Positions 16,134 to 25,258 of a DNA stretch of 64,000 nucleotides are shown piece after piece. A program made the position numbers and the translations under genes. This stretch comes from JAJDIA01 sp031555505. GTDB taxonomy: Bacteria > Bacteroidota > Bacteroidia > Bacteroidales > Tannerellaceae. Location: positions 27,337-91,336 of the forward strand of contig JAVBUH010000014.1 of assembly GCA_031555505.1 (NCBI GenBank), in the 5' to 3' direction. The notes under the pieces were generated by a model. That model was not told the DNA's origin. It made no database searches and saw only the letters and a list, made by a program, of their open reading frames with translations. Position 1 is the stretch's first letter. The number at the start of each line of letters is the position of its first letter.

Positions 16134-17270
16134 ATGAAAAAGCGAGATAATCCATTTCTTGTCAGGGGATATGTATCCGAGGAACTCTTTTGCGACCGGG
16201 AAAAGGAGTTGGCTGAATTGTACCGGGCAGTCACGAATGGGGTAGACATTACCCTGTTGTCTCCACGGCGAATGGGTAAAACGGGCTTGATCTTTCGTTT
16301 TTTTGATGCCTTGAGCCGGGAGGCTGCTATCCAATCCTTGTATGTGGATATCTATTCGGCTCGTTCGCTGAACGACTTCATTAAATTACTGGCAGAGGCT
16401 ATCCTGCTTAAATTCCCGGAAAAAACGAGTGTAGGACGGCGGTTCCTCGACATCATAAAGGGCTTTCGTCCCTTGATCAGCTATGATCCGATTTCGGGTG
16501 AGCCTCAAATCCAGATAGCCTACCAATCCACCCAGGAAAAGGAGTATACACTGCAGGGGTTGTTCCGGTTTCTGGACGAACAGCCCTTTCAAACGGTTCT
16601 CGCTTTAGACGAGTTCCAACAGATCACTGATTTTCCCGAAGAGAATACGGAAGCATTGCTTCGCACCTACATTCAAGGCTTGAAGAAGGTCCGTTTTATT
16701 TTTTGCGGCAGCAAGAAGGCGCTGATGGCAGATCTGTTTTCCAATGCCAAACGTCCGTTTTTTGCCAGTACACAATACCTGGAGTTGGATAAGATAGGCG
16801 CTGATGTTTACCATGATTTTATCCGGTTACATTTTGAAAGGAATGGGGTAAATATCGCCGGTGAGGCTATCTCTTTTATATTGCAATGGACCAAACGGCA
16901 TACATTCTTTACACAAAGCCTCTGCAACCTCCTTTTCTCTACTGCCGAAAACAGCCTTACGGTAGACGACGTCAAAAAAGGCTGTGTCGATATCTTGAAA
17001 CGGAATGAGGTGGTCTTTTACCAGTACCGGCAACTGTTGACTCCGGCACAGTGGAATTTCCTGATCGCCGTGGCCAAAGAAGGCGAAGTAAGCCAGCTTA
17101 CTGCCAAGCGGTTTATCACCCTCTATGGTATCGGTACTCCCTCTGATGCCCGCCGGCTCAGTAAGACCCTCCTCGAGAAAGAGCTTTTATTGGAAACCAA
17201 CACCAGAGCAGGCTCCGTGTATCAGGTGTATGATGTATTCCTGTCTCACTGGTTGGAGCGGGAGTATTAA
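16134..17270 (+). CDS. AAA-family ATPase (ATPase_2 type), paralogue 1
   Basis: A 378-residue cytoplasmic P-loop ATPase of the ATPase_2/AAA-like family common in Bacteroidales. The N-terminal NPFLVRGYVSEELFCDREKEL is the family opening. Walker A is SPRRMGKT (Lys49, Thr50), Walker B is VLALDEFQQI, and sensor-like RFIFCGSKK follows. The C-terminal third (FLIAVAKEGEVSQLTAKRFITLYGIGTPSDARRLSKTLLEKELL) is a winged-helix-like domain. It is closely related to the gene at 44083-45216, with Walker A at the same residue number. The Fic gene follows after 48 bases on the same strand, suggesting a two-gene unit. The cellular role of these ATPases is not established. Confidence 0.85.
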   Translation: MKKRDNPFLVRGYVSEELFCDREKELAELYRAVTNGVDITLLSPRRMGKTGLIFRFFDALSREAAIQSLYVDIYSARSLNDFIKLLAEAILLKFPEKTSVGRRFLDIIKGFRPLISYDPISGEPQIQIAYQSTQEKEYTLQGLFRFLDEQPFQTVLALDEFQQITDFPEENTEALLRTYIQGLKKVRFIFCGSKKALMADLFSNAKRPFFASTQYLELDKIGADVYHDFIRLHFERNGVNIAGEAISFILQWTKRHTFFTQSLCNLLFSTAENSLTVDDVKKGCVDILKRNEVVFYQYRQLLTPAQWNFLIAVAKEGEVSQLTAKRFITLYGIGTPSDARRLSKTLLEKELLLETNTRAGSVYQVYDVFLSHWLEREY

Positions 17271-17318
17271 AAATCTCAAAAACGTGGAAATAATGCGTTT
17301 TGAAAATCTGAAAAAACA

Positions 17319-18392
17319 ATGAGTGATTTTGAAGAATACATCAGACAAGGCGAACCTGAAAAAAAAGAAAAAGGGTATGCCTGGCAAACAGCGATTGGCC
17401 TGCAGGATGTGGATGGTTTGAAGCCTTCTTCCTATCTTATCGAAACTGCCCGGCAACATATTGAGGGCGAGATTGCGATGGAGGAGGTCAAATACCGTAT
17501 TGACAGTTACTACAAGGCGAAACCCGTTGGCGATGAAAGCAACCGGACAGAGGAAGCAGACAAAGTTTCTGCCCGGATTGCAGAGATTTTGTCGGAAAGG
17601 ACATTTACGTTTTCTCCGGCTGAATATCTTACTATTCATGGGCGGCTTTTTGAAGGGATCTATCCCTTTGCAGGGACAATCCGCGACTACAATATCAGCA
17701 AAGCCGAATGGGTGCTAAACGGTGAAACGGTTTATTATGCAAGTGCCGGCAGTATTCGGGCTACGCTCAATTATGATTTTGAACAAGAACGGCAATTTAG
17801 TTACCGGGGGCTTAGCTTGTTTCAAACAGTTCAACATCTCACAGGCTTTGTGTCGGGGGTATGGCAAATCCACGCCTTTGGCGAGGGCAATACACGGACA
17901 ACCGCAGTGTTTACCATCAACTATTTGCGGACTTTTGGTTTTGATATAAATAATACGCTGTTTGCCCAGCATGCATGGTACTTTCGTAATGCGCTTGTGC
18001 GGGCCAATTATACTGATTTTAAAAACAATATCCACGCTACCAACGAATATTTGGAACGCTTCTTCAGCAATTTGCTGCTTGGAGAGCATCATACGCTTAG
18101 AAACCGGGATTTATTGGTAACTAAAGAACCTGAAGAGACTGTTCAAAGTGCAAAAGAACCGGACAATGATGTTTCAAAGAGCAAAATTTGCACATTGGAC
18201 TGCACGTTGGAGGAGCATTTTGTGTTGGAATTCCTGCGGGCCAATCCGAAAGCAACGCAGAAAGAAATAGCGCTTCATATTCGGAAGTCGGAAAGAACAG
18301 TCAAAAGCATTACAAGTAACCTGCAACAAAAAAAACTGCTTGAACGCCAGCATGGCAAGCGCAACGGCTTTTGGGTGGTGAAGGAGGCATGA
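17319..18392 (+). CDS. Fic family AMPylase-like protein with C-terminal HTH
   Basis: A 357-residue Fic protein. The core motif IHAFGEGNTRT (His185, Gly188-Arg193) matches HxFx[D/E]GNxR, with the flap NGETVYYAS around 134-142. Fic enzymes transfer AMP or other NMPs to target hydroxyls. Residues 20-68 (AWQTAIGLQDVDGLKP, IEGEIAMEEVKYRIDSYY) resemble the VbhA-like antitoxin segment often fused to Fic. Its inhibitory S/T-x-x-x-E-G motif seems replaced by L-x-x-x-D-G, judged from memory of VbhA. The end (ATQKEIALHIRKSERTVKSITSNLQQKKLL) is a winged helix. It is probably co-transcribed with the ATPase and converges with higA 14 bases away. Confidence 0.9.
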   Translation: MSDFEEYIRQGEPEKKEKGYAWQTAIGLQDVDGLKPSSYLIETARQHIEGEIAMEEVKYRIDSYYKAKPVGDESNRTEEADKVSARIAEILSERTFTFSPAEYLTIHGRLFEGIYPFAGTIRDYNISKAEWVLNGETVYYASAGSIRATLNYDFEQERQFSYRGLSLFQTVQHLTGFVSGVWQIHAFGEGNTRTTAVFTINYLRTFGFDINNTLFAQHAWYFRNALVRANYTDFKNNIHATNEYLERFFSNLLLGEHHTLRNRDLLVTKEPEETVQSAKEPDNDVSKSKICTLDCTLEEHFVLEFLRANPKATQKEIALHIRKSERTVKSITSNLQQKKLLERQHGKRNGFWVVKEA

Positions 18393-18406
18393 ACATACAA
18401 AATTTA

Positions 18407-18433
18407 TCAGAGACCCAGCAGTGTTGCCGGGGG
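18407..18433. repeat. 27-bp direct repeat, right copy (3-prime end of higA)
   Basis: Codes the last residues PPATLLGL and stop of HigA on the minus strand. It matches 16012-16038 at 22 of 27 positions, and similarity stops sharply on both sides. Confidence 0.5.
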
Positions 18434-18772
18434 GATGTTGAGCACTTCACAAATGAGCCGGGCTATTTTCAGGCTTGGCTCCGAACGGCCTGCCAGGTAA
18501 TCGCTCACGCGGGATTGGCTGACACCGATTTCGCGGGCAAATTCTTTCTTGGTTATTCCTTTTTCTTCGATAGAGACTTCCAGTAGTTCGGCAACGCTCA
18601 GCTTGGCGATAGGGTAATGCTCCTGCTCATACTCGATAACGATATCAGACATCAATGTTAATTCAACAGCCTGCTTGTCTGTAGGCGGTGTGTGCTCATC
18701 CACAAGCGGAAGAAGCGCTTCTATCCGCTCCAAAGCAAACGCATATTGTTGGTTGGTAATACTCTTCTTCAT
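18407..18772 (-). CDS. higA: HigA-type antitoxin, HTH regulator
   Basis: The start at 18772 (MKKSITNQQYAFALERIEALLP) is preferred to 18796, because it leaves a 10-base gap after the toxin stop and matches the family. The 121-residue protein has an acidic N-terminal half (toxin-binding, AVELTLMSDIVIEYEQEHYPI). A classic HTH follows (ITKKEFAREIGVSQSRVSDYLAGRSEPSLKIARLICEVL). It neutralises the upstream HigB-like toxin and probably represses the pair. The HTH helices make autoregulation likely, but no operator was identified. Confidence 0.9.
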   Translation of the reverse strand: MKKSITNQQYAFALERIEALLPLVDEHTPPTDKQAVELTLMSDIVIEYEQEHYPIAKLSVAELLEVSIEEKGITKKEFAREIGVSQSRVSDYLAGRSEPSLKIARLICEVLNIPPATLLGL

Positions 18773-18782
18773 CACATTCTGT

Positions 18783-19082
18783 TTAAATAGTGGCACAATT
18801 AATTTTATCGTACTCGGTATGTGTACCTATAAATCGTATGAACGCATATCCGATTGTAAATTTGATAACAACCACCAGCCGGTAGTTGTTGCCTTTTATA
18901 TTGAACACATAATGTTGGTTTCCCACATAATCCACAGCGGGGAAATCTTTTTTTATGTCAGTTACATTTTTCCATTCTGCATAGCTTGTAATGCTGTACC
19001 AGCGTTCTAATGCCATGCGCGCATCTTCGCGTCCGGCCGTTTCATAGAAGTCTTTTAGTTTCTTATGCGAGACAACTCTCAT
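18783..19082 (-). CDS. higB: HigB-type mRNA interferase toxin
   Basis: A 99-residue toxin of the HigB/RelE-like fold. The start at 19082 (MRVVSHKKLKDFYETAGREDARMALERWYSI) is chosen because the upstream extension to 19127 would overlap the promoter box at 19099-19106. Diagnostic parts are WKNVTDIKKDFPAVDYVGNQHYVFNIKGNNYRLVVVIKF and AFIRFIGTHTEYDKIN, the latter with the conserved GTHxEYD near the end. Known role of the family: ribosome-dependent mRNA cleavage. The toxin precedes the antitoxin, the gene order typical of hig modules. Confidence 0.92.
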   Translation of the reverse strand: MRVVSHKKLKDFYETAGREDARMALERWYSITSYAEWKNVTDIKKDFPAVDYVGNQHYVFNIKGNNYRLVVVIKFTIGYAFIRFIGTHTEYDKINCATI

Positions 19083-19098
19083 ATACTTGTATTTGTAG

Positions 19099-19128
19099 CA
19101 AAGGTAGTACACAATTACGAAATACAAA
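19099..19128 (-). promoter_or_regulatory. higBA promoter (-33 and -7)
   Basis: On the minus strand TTTG (19125-19128), 18 bp, then TACCTTTG (19099-19106). It ends 16 bp upstream of the higB ATG. A well-formed Bacteroidetes promoter. Confidence 0.65.
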
Positions 19129-19233
19129 ATATATCCATTGGTTATTTTTGTAATATGGAATGAATCACACTTTCTGCACGAAATAATGGCAGATGTAGTG
19201 TTTATATCCGGAAAGGATGCCGTTTATGCGCCC

Positions 19234-19264
19234 AAAAAAGAAGGCGCCTTGGAAAGACGCCTTC
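19234..19264 (-). terminator. Terminator after the 430 aa fimbrial-type gene
   Basis: Stem GAAGGCG (19240-19246) with 19258-19264; the minus-strand transcript continues with CTTTTTT. Confidence 0.7.
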
Positions 19265-19341
19265 GGGTGAATCGAAAACAGATTCGGGAAATCCTCAATT
19301 TTTGCTTCGACTCTATTTTTTTGTAGGGCTTCGGCACTGTG

Positions 19342-20634
19342 TTAGTTGGGTAGGATAAACTCATAGGTGCCGTCGGCACGATAGGTTATCTCGCCGCCGT
19401 TTGCTTCTACGATGATGCGGTCGATACCAGCGATGGTGATGTTGTAGGTGTATTGATGGTTGCGCAGTACGGAATAGTCGTCGGCGCCATTAATATAACC
19501 CAGGTGGATGTAATAGGTGACATCGGCCTTTACCGGTTGCAGGGTGCTTTCTTCTTCGGCAGGACTGCCGTTTTCTTCCGGACTACTTGTTTTTGTTACA
19601 GGGTCGCCTTCTGCTGTATCATTATTCCCTTCGCCCAGACTGCCATCTTGTGCAGGGGTGCTCTCTTTTTTCTTCATAGCGTATCCCACAAATGCGCCTT
19701 TGAGCACTACGTATGTACCGGCGGTAGGGTAGTACGCGGGGTTTTCGCGTGTGTCGGCTTCTTCATACGATTCTTTTTCGAATCCCAAGGCGGCAATGGA
19801 TTGATGGGCCTGTTGCCGGTTTTCGAGGAGGAAGAAGTTGAAATCGTTGCTTGTTACATTTGGGGTTACTACATTGAAGGGGGTTACACCGGAAGGAGTG
19901 CCTACCGTGGCTTGTTTGTGCAGATAGACGGCCGTCGGCGCCTGGTGTACTTCCCAGGAGGTAAGTTGGAAGGTGGTGGCTCTGGATCCTTCAGACTTAT
20001 CGACATCAATATGGAACGATACCAAAGACGCTACCCGTACCAATTGAATGGCGCCGGGGGTAGATGCATCTATCGCGCCAGTGGTGGTGATAAGGCAGGA
20101 GCCGTCGCCGGTCAGACCGTCGCCATTGGTGATGGTTGGCGCATAGAAACCGGTCATCAGCGCGGGGGCATCCCCTGTTACCTGTGTGGCGGTGAGCACG
20201 GCCGATTGGGATTTCCAACTGTCCAGCGTATTATTGCTGGATTTGGCAAACTCGTCGATAACCTGTTTCATGGTTTTGCTATTGAATTTCAGGCTGTTGG
20301 TCGTTATGTTGGCTACGGCATAGATATAGTTGGTGCCCGAGAGCATGGTTGCTTGTACCTTGGATCCCGATTTGGCCAGCGTGTCACTGCCGAAATACTG
20401 GGCGGTGGATAATTTCCCGCTGGTGTTGAATGCCAACACATAGAGGTCGTTGACGGATGATACTTCGGCCGCTTTTGTAATGGCTTTACTATCCGAAGTC
20501 CGGAACGACAGGGTGGCTGTCACCGGAATACCGTCTGTCACTTCTGGGTTAATACCTGACCGGAAATCTTCTCCTGAGCACGAAGCGAGCAACAGGCATC
20601 CGGTGAGTAAGCAGAGTAAATTGAATCGTTTCAT
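19342..20634 (-). CDS. Truncated DUF4906-type fimbrial lipoprotein (third paralogue)
   Basis: A 430-residue lipoprotein (lipobox LLASC, Cys19) closely related to the N-terminal halves of the 922 and 917 aa proteins upstream. Shared features are the opening MKR[F/L]N, the T-K-A site (Lys54), VNDLYVLAFNTSGKLSTAQYF, SGTNYIYAVANIT, and the YIHLGYINGADDYSVLRNHQYTYNITIAGIDRIIVEA block. It stops 25 residues after that block, at the point (RADG) where the larger proteins enter their C-terminal half. It also carries a unique acidic insertion (about residues 318-352, rich in Glu, Ser, Pro, Gly). It lies after a strong terminator and no good promoter is seen, so it may be weakly expressed or a relic. 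Confidence 0.8.
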   Translation of the reverse strand: MKRFNLLCLLTGCLLLASCSGEDFRSGINPEVTDGIPVTATLSFRTSDSKAITKAAEVSSVNDLYVLAFNTSGKLSTAQYFGSDTLAKSGSKVQATMLSGTNYIYAVANITTNSLKFNSKTMKQVIDEFAKSSNNTLDSWKSQSAVLTATQVTGDAPALMTGFYAPTITNGDGLTGDGSCLITTTGAIDASTPGAIQLVRVASLVSFHIDVDKSEGSRATTFQLTSWEVHQAPTAVYLHKQATVGTPSGVTPFNVVTPNVTSNDFNFFLLENRQQAHQSIAALGFEKESYEEADTRENPAYYPTAGTYVVLKGAFVGYAMKKKESTPAQDGSLGEGNNDTAEGDPVTKTSSPEENGSPAEEESTLQPVKADVTYYIHLGYINGADDYSVLRNHQYTYNITIAGIDRIIVEANGGEITYRADGTYEFILPN

Positions 20635-20750
20635 ATCAATTAATTACTGGCTTTTTTGTGAGGATAGGGTGTGTTAATCGGCCTATAGAACAAACAAGAT
20701 GGGTAAATGTTCGCAGCTGGTTGTAAAAAAAAGGTTTCGGGCGCGGGAAT

Positions 20751-20784
20751 AAAAAGACTCCTGCCCGGATGGGGCAGGAGTCTT
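20751..20784 (-). terminator. Terminator of fimbrial module 2
   Basis: A 13-bp perfect stem AAGACTCCTGCCC (20754-20766 / 20772-20784) followed on the minus strand by TTTTT. The stem is identical to the one closing module 1 at 26660-26693. Confidence 0.9.
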
Positions 20785-20831
20785 ATCAAAGTAGTTTAGA
20801 AAAAATCCCTCAACTTTTGCTTGCTATTCGT

Positions 20832-23600
20832 TTATTCTACGTCTTGTACACAGCGGATACTGTGTTTATTGTTTGTTGCACCGAGTGTCATATAATCACC
20901 ATCACAATAGGTGAATCCCATACGCTCTTCTTTCGCCGGATTCTTTGACTTTGCTTTATTGGTTTCATAATCCCAGAAGGAGAAGTAGGTAGAACAATAG
21001 ATATCTACTTTATCTCCTGTGAGTCCACCGGCAGTAGTGATCAAAATCATTTCGCGCTGGTTAGGTGCACGCCAGCCTTCACCGAATTTTTTCTTACACG
21101 GGTCATTGTTACTGTGGATCAGGGCAGCTGTTTCGCTCCAGTTCTTACCTTGGTCGAAGTTGCTACCACCAGCCTTGATCAGATTTTTAGCGACACGTAT
21201 CTTTTTGTAAAGCTTGTTATTTTCGCTGTACTCATTGTGTTTGAGTAATTCGCCCTGTACCGGCGATTGGCGCAGAGAGATGGCAGTCAGACGATCTTTC
21301 AGGTCAAGCACAATGAAATTATCCTTTGTATTATCTGTCTTTTCAGCAATCTGAATGGAAGTACCCTTGCCGAGGTTACGGGCACAACGTACATGGTATT
21401 TTTCGTATCCAAGATAACCGTATTCGTCCAGATTCATACTAGTGGCATTTCCTTCTTCGGCCCAGTAGAGGTTGCCTCCTGAAGTGGCGAAGTGATAGAA
21501 TTCCCAAACATTATTCATGCGGAAGTCTCTCGGATATAGACGGGCTTCATCAGGAAGGGCATCAGTTCCTGTCCACAGATACTGATACTGGTTTACAGCG
21601 GGAAGATACCATTTGATTTCGTTTTCGGTGATCTGTCCGTCGCCGTTTTCGTCACGGTTACGGCTCATACAAGCGGCATACGCTTTGGCATAGTCAAGTT
21701 GTGACAGGCTGATATCGCTATCTTTCCACGTATAAACACCGCCCTTTTTCAATTCAGCTTTCATATTGGCTAAACCATTCCATTTGTCTTTGCCTCTGTC
21801 GTCTTTTGACAGACCGTAGGCCAATCCGGATTTGGCTTTACCTTCGTATGTTTTGTTGTCATAACTGGCTGGGAGGTTTTCATTCACCCATTCGATACCG
21901 AATGTCTGCGCACCGGCTACCGAACTATTAGCCAGATTGTAAATAGAAGTGATTGGTTTCTGCTGGATCACGTACTTGGATGTGGAAACACTACTACTGC
22001 CAGATTGGCTGCGTGTAATGGCGATCATCATCTTACGCGATTTGCTTTCTCCGTTCACAGGGTCGTAGTTCACGAAACTGGCGAGTGACTCATTTTCGTA
22101 ATAGTTTTCGGCTATGTAAGCATAAAGCGTCACATCCCGACCACTGAAATCACCCTCTTTAAAGGCTTCAGCCAGTTCCTGGATAGTCATTAAACCGGGA
22201 GATCTGGGGCTGAATGACGGGCCGAATTCCATTGCGTCGGCTACGTCTTTTTCCATAAACAATACCCAATCGGTGTCTTGGTTGTCGGCTTTCAACGTAC
22301 TGATATCCTGATATTGGAAACCTGTCTTTACCGTCTGGATACCGCTGATAAATTCGTCTACCATGGTACCAGCCGGGAAATAAAGAGTGGTCACACCGTA
22401 GTGAGCATCGGTTTGGATCACCTTTGCATCAGCAAATCTGATCACACCGTCGGCGCGATGGGTTTCCGGATCTTTGTCGTAGGCTTCAACCACAATTTTG
22501 TCAATACCTGTAATTTTGATATTATAGGTGTATTTGTGGTTACGGCGTACGGAATAGTCATCAACGTTTGTGATATAACCTAAGTGGATAAAGTATGTCA
22601 CATCGGCATCTACATTATCCATTGGGCGATTGCCCAGTTCGTCTTCTTTAAACGGATTTTGGGCTTGCCCTACATAATGTCCTTTGAGTACGATAAAAGT
22701 ACCCTTAGTAGGGGCATTTTCAGGATTCTCACGCCAGTCGGCTTCTTCATACGATTCGTCATCATACGATTCGTCATATGGATTGTTGCTTCCCTGAAGG
22801 TTTTCCAGCAAAGTAAATTGGAATTTATTAGCTGTGACACCCATCCCGCTTACATCGAAGAAGCCATTGTCTTTGGATGTTTCATCTGCCTGCTTGTACA
22901 GGTAGACCGACTGGGGTGCATTACGTAATTCCCAGGAAGTGGGTGTAAACGTACCATTACCGGCGGAGGTGATATTGAACGTGAATTCGGATAATACTCT
23001 TACCAGTTGGATGGCACCCAGAGTTAATGCCTGACCGTCTGGGCTGATTGTATATGCACCGTCTCCGGTCAATGCATCTCCATCAGGTGCAGAGGCTGTG
23101 AAAAAACCAGCCATCAGGTAGTTACCCCCTGACCAGGTATAGTCGTTGGTTACCATGGATGCTGAAAAAGATTTCCAAGCATCCAGTGTATTATTTGTTA
23201 ATTTAGTGAACTCGTCGATTTTGCTTTTCAACGTATTTCCTGTTGCTGAAAAATTGTTACCTGTCACATTGGCCGCAGCGTAAATGTAGTTTGTCCCGGA
23301 CAACATCGTTACTTTGACCTTGCCTGCCGATTTTGACAGTGTATCATTGCCAAAATACTGGGCAGTAGACAATTTACCATCACTATTGAATACCAACACG
23401 TAGAGGTCGTTTACGCGTTTGGATTCTTCATCTGTTGCCTTTGTGACCTGAGTTAGATCAGAGCTCTGGAACGATAGCGTGGCTGTAACCGGCATCCCTT
23501 CAATAACCTTTGGGTTAGTGTCCGACCGGAAATCTTCCTCTGCGCACGAAGCAAGCAGCAGGCATCCGGTGAGTAGGCTAATTATATTTAATCGTTTCAT
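20832..23600 (-). CDS. Large DUF4906-type fimbrial tip-like lipoprotein, module 2
   Basis: A 922-residue lipoprotein (MKRLNIISLLTGCLLLASC, Cys19) with a T-K-A protease site (Lys54). Residues 35-360 form a fimbrillin-like region (VNDLYVLVFNSDGKLSTAQYF, TYFIHLGYITNVDDYSVRRNHKYTYNIKITGIDKIVVEA), the DUF4906 family type. The C-terminal half contains an EF-hand-like loop (D650-E661: DENGDGQITENE) ahead of IKWYLPAVNQYQYLW. A final domain has GEGWRAPNQREMILITTAGG and ends IRCVQDVE, the pattern of lectin-like or FISUMP-type folds. Being last and largest in the operon, it may be a tip adhesin (inferred). It starts 21 bases after the previous stop. Confidence 0.85.
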   Translation of the reverse strand: MKRLNIISLLTGCLLLASCAEEDFRSDTNPKVIEGMPVTATLSFQSSDLTQVTKATDEESKRVNDLYVLVFNSDGKLSTAQYFGNDTLSKSAGKVKVTMLSGTNYIYAAANVTGNNFSATGNTLKSKIDEFTKLTNNTLDAWKSFSASMVTNDYTWSGGNYLMAGFFTASAPDGDALTGDGAYTISPDGQALTLGAIQLVRVLSEFTFNITSAGNGTFTPTSWELRNAPQSVYLYKQADETSKDNGFFDVSGMGVTANKFQFTLLENLQGSNNPYDESYDDESYEEADWRENPENAPTKGTFIVLKGHYVGQAQNPFKEDELGNRPMDNVDADVTYFIHLGYITNVDDYSVRRNHKYTYNIKITGIDKIVVEAYDKDPETHRADGVIRFADAKVIQTDAHYGVTTLYFPAGTMVDEFISGIQTVKTGFQYQDISTLKADNQDTDWVLFMEKDVADAMEFGPSFSPRSPGLMTIQELAEAFKEGDFSGRDVTLYAYIAENYYENESLASFVNYDPVNGESKSRKMMIAITRSQSGSSSVSTSKYVIQQKPITSIYNLANSSVAGAQTFGIEWVNENLPASYDNKTYEGKAKSGLAYGLSKDDRGKDKWNGLANMKAELKKGGVYTWKDSDISLSQLDYAKAYAACMSRNRDENGDGQITENEIKWYLPAVNQYQYLWTGTDALPDEARLYPRDFRMNNVWEFYHFATSGGNLYWAEEGNATSMNLDEYGYLGYEKYHVRCARNLGKGTSIQIAEKTDNTKDNFIVLDLKDRLTAISLRQSPVQGELLKHNEYSENNKLYKKIRVAKNLIKAGGSNFDQGKNWSETAALIHSNNDPCKKKFGEGWRAPNQREMILITTAGGLTGDKVDIYCSTYFSFWDYETNKAKSKNPAKEERMGFTYCDGDYMTLGATNNKHSIRCVQDVE

Positions 23601-23621
23601 ATTACGAGTGTTTTGTTATTG

Positions 23622-25199
23622 TTATTTAAAATCGGGGATGTTCTTAGAGATATTTGCCCAGTTAACGACATTGTAATCAAGAGTAGGTGTCTTGATCAGG
23701 TCTACGAAAGAGATATTAGCTCTATACAGGTTGCCATGGATCAGGCCGTCAGTACAGATTTGCTTACCTCCTTCTTCTTTATATTTCGGGTTAATCACTA
23801 ACTCAAATGTTTTTTTGAATGAGTCCACACTTTCATCTACAACAAAAGGATCTTCAACTGGCTTCTTAGTGGGGTCAATGTTTGCACTCATTCTTACAAC
23901 GACAAATCTGTCTAATTCACTGCTACTCCATCCACTAAGCTGCTGCCCATAGGTTTTTTTGTCTGCAGGATTGCCAGCAATCCATATAGCAAATGCAGTT
24001 CCTGCGTTATACCGGGTTCTTGTTACGGATGTACCTTTAAGAAGCTCAGAATCAAAACTGATCTTCAAAACCTCATCATCCGTATCCCTGTATAATTTTT
24101 TTTCATAGGTATAGAACGTTGTTCTGAATGTTTTTGTAATGATTGAATCAATATCATCAACCCATGTTCCTTTTAGTAATGGTAAAGGATTAACCTCTTC
24201 AAGGATTACAGGGGTTTGTGTTTGGATATTATTCACTGTGATTGTGTTTATTTTGAGTGCCCATTGTATGGAGGTAGATAAAGAGTCTACTACTACGTTT
24301 TTAACTTCAGCTACTGCTACTCCACTATTCGTATGGTTACAATATTCTATTTTGTCAGTAAAAGGGTTATAGAATGGAAGACCAAAAACATCATGACTGC
24401 TGTGGTTTTCTCCCGCTTGGTTATGACTTGCTTTACAATTGAGAAATTCGTAAGTATAAAGATTCCCATCAATTGGTATTTCATATTTAGCCCAACTGCT
24501 TTGGGCATTTTGAAGATTTTTACCTACATAATCAAATACTCCTGTTCCATGAACAAAATCTATTCCACCAGGAAGGTTTTCTTTAGGCAGTTGTATATCG
24601 ATCACTAAATCAACTCTCGCTGCCAACTGTGTCATCGGCACAACAATCTTTGTTGTGTTATAATTTTCGGGAGTCAGCTTCATGTCTTTGTAACCGGACT
24701 TAACAAGATTTTCCGGGTTGAAGGATGTGTTGAATGTGGTGGTTTCAATCGCATCTTCGTATTGCTTATAAGTTTTAAAGGTACTGAAATCTACCTCAGA
24801 GTTGGCAATAGCCAAGATGCGCACATCGCCAGTTTTTGCTTTAACTCCAGAGATGGAATAAGCAGCCTTACCTTCGTAGGTGGTAGAAGCCAACTCTGCA
24901 CCGGTTGCCAGTTTGTATCCCAGTGTATCCCCCACTACAGCTACGCCTTCAACATAATTGACGCGGAAAATAGCGATTACTACATGATTCACATTTATTT
25001 CCTTGGTGGTGGCATACTTGTAGTTGGTGGCAATGTCCTCATCATACGCCTTGGTAGCGATGATGTCGCCCATGTTCAGAGTGAGGTTCAGTGTTGTGTC
25101 ATCCCCTTTCGGAGTAGGCTGATCAATTATATCTTCAGCCACGCAGGAGAATAGAAATCCTGCAACCGATGCTATTAAGAATATATTTTTTAGTTTCAT
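23622..25199 (-). CDS. Fimbrillin-like lipoprotein of about 525 aa, module 2
   Basis: Lipoprotein leader MKLKNIFLIASVAGFLFSC (Cys19) followed by acidic residues, then the cleavage site IATKA (Lys50) and a FimA/Mfa-type body: VNHVVIAIFRVN, SGVKAKTGDVRILAIANSEVDF, IVVPMTQLAARVDLVIDIQLP, WALKINTITVNNIQTQTPVIL, and a C-terminal DYNVVNWANISKNIPDF strand. It is paralogous to the 535 aa gene of module 1. Predicted to be exported as a lipoprotein, cleaved, and built into a fimbria between the 382 aa subunit and the large distal protein; this order is inferred from gene order. The next gene follows after 21 bases. Confidence 0.82.
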   Translation of the reverse strand: MKLKNIFLIASVAGFLFSCVAEDIIDQPTPKGDDTTLNLTLNMGDIIATKAYDEDIATNYKYATTKEINVNHVVIAIFRVNYVEGVAVVGDTLGYKLATGAELASTTYEGKAAYSISGVKAKTGDVRILAIANSEVDFSTFKTYKQYEDAIETTTFNTSFNPENLVKSGYKDMKLTPENYNTTKIVVPMTQLAARVDLVIDIQLPKENLPGGIDFVHGTGVFDYVGKNLQNAQSSWAKYEIPIDGNLYTYEFLNCKASHNQAGENHSSHDVFGLPFYNPFTDKIEYCNHTNSGVAVAEVKNVVVDSLSTSIQWALKINTITVNNIQTQTPVILEEVNPLPLLKGTWVDDIDSIITKTFRTTFYTYEKKLYRDTDDEVLKISFDSELLKGTSVTRTRYNAGTAFAIWIAGNPADKKTYGQQLSGWSSSELDRFVVVRMSANIDPTKKPVEDPFVVDESVDSFKKTFELVINPKYKEEGGKQICTDGLIHGNLYRANISFVDLIKTPTLDYNVVNWANISKNIPDFK

Positions 25200-25258
25200 A
25201 ACGAATGATTTTTTGTCTTGAATATCTTGTTTTTCATTTTACTCTTTTATCTCTACCA

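Noticed and set aside
19342..20634. Frameshifted full-length DUF4906 gene
   Set aside because: The DNA after the stop shows no remains of the C-terminal half in any frame, so it is a truncation or a natural short form.
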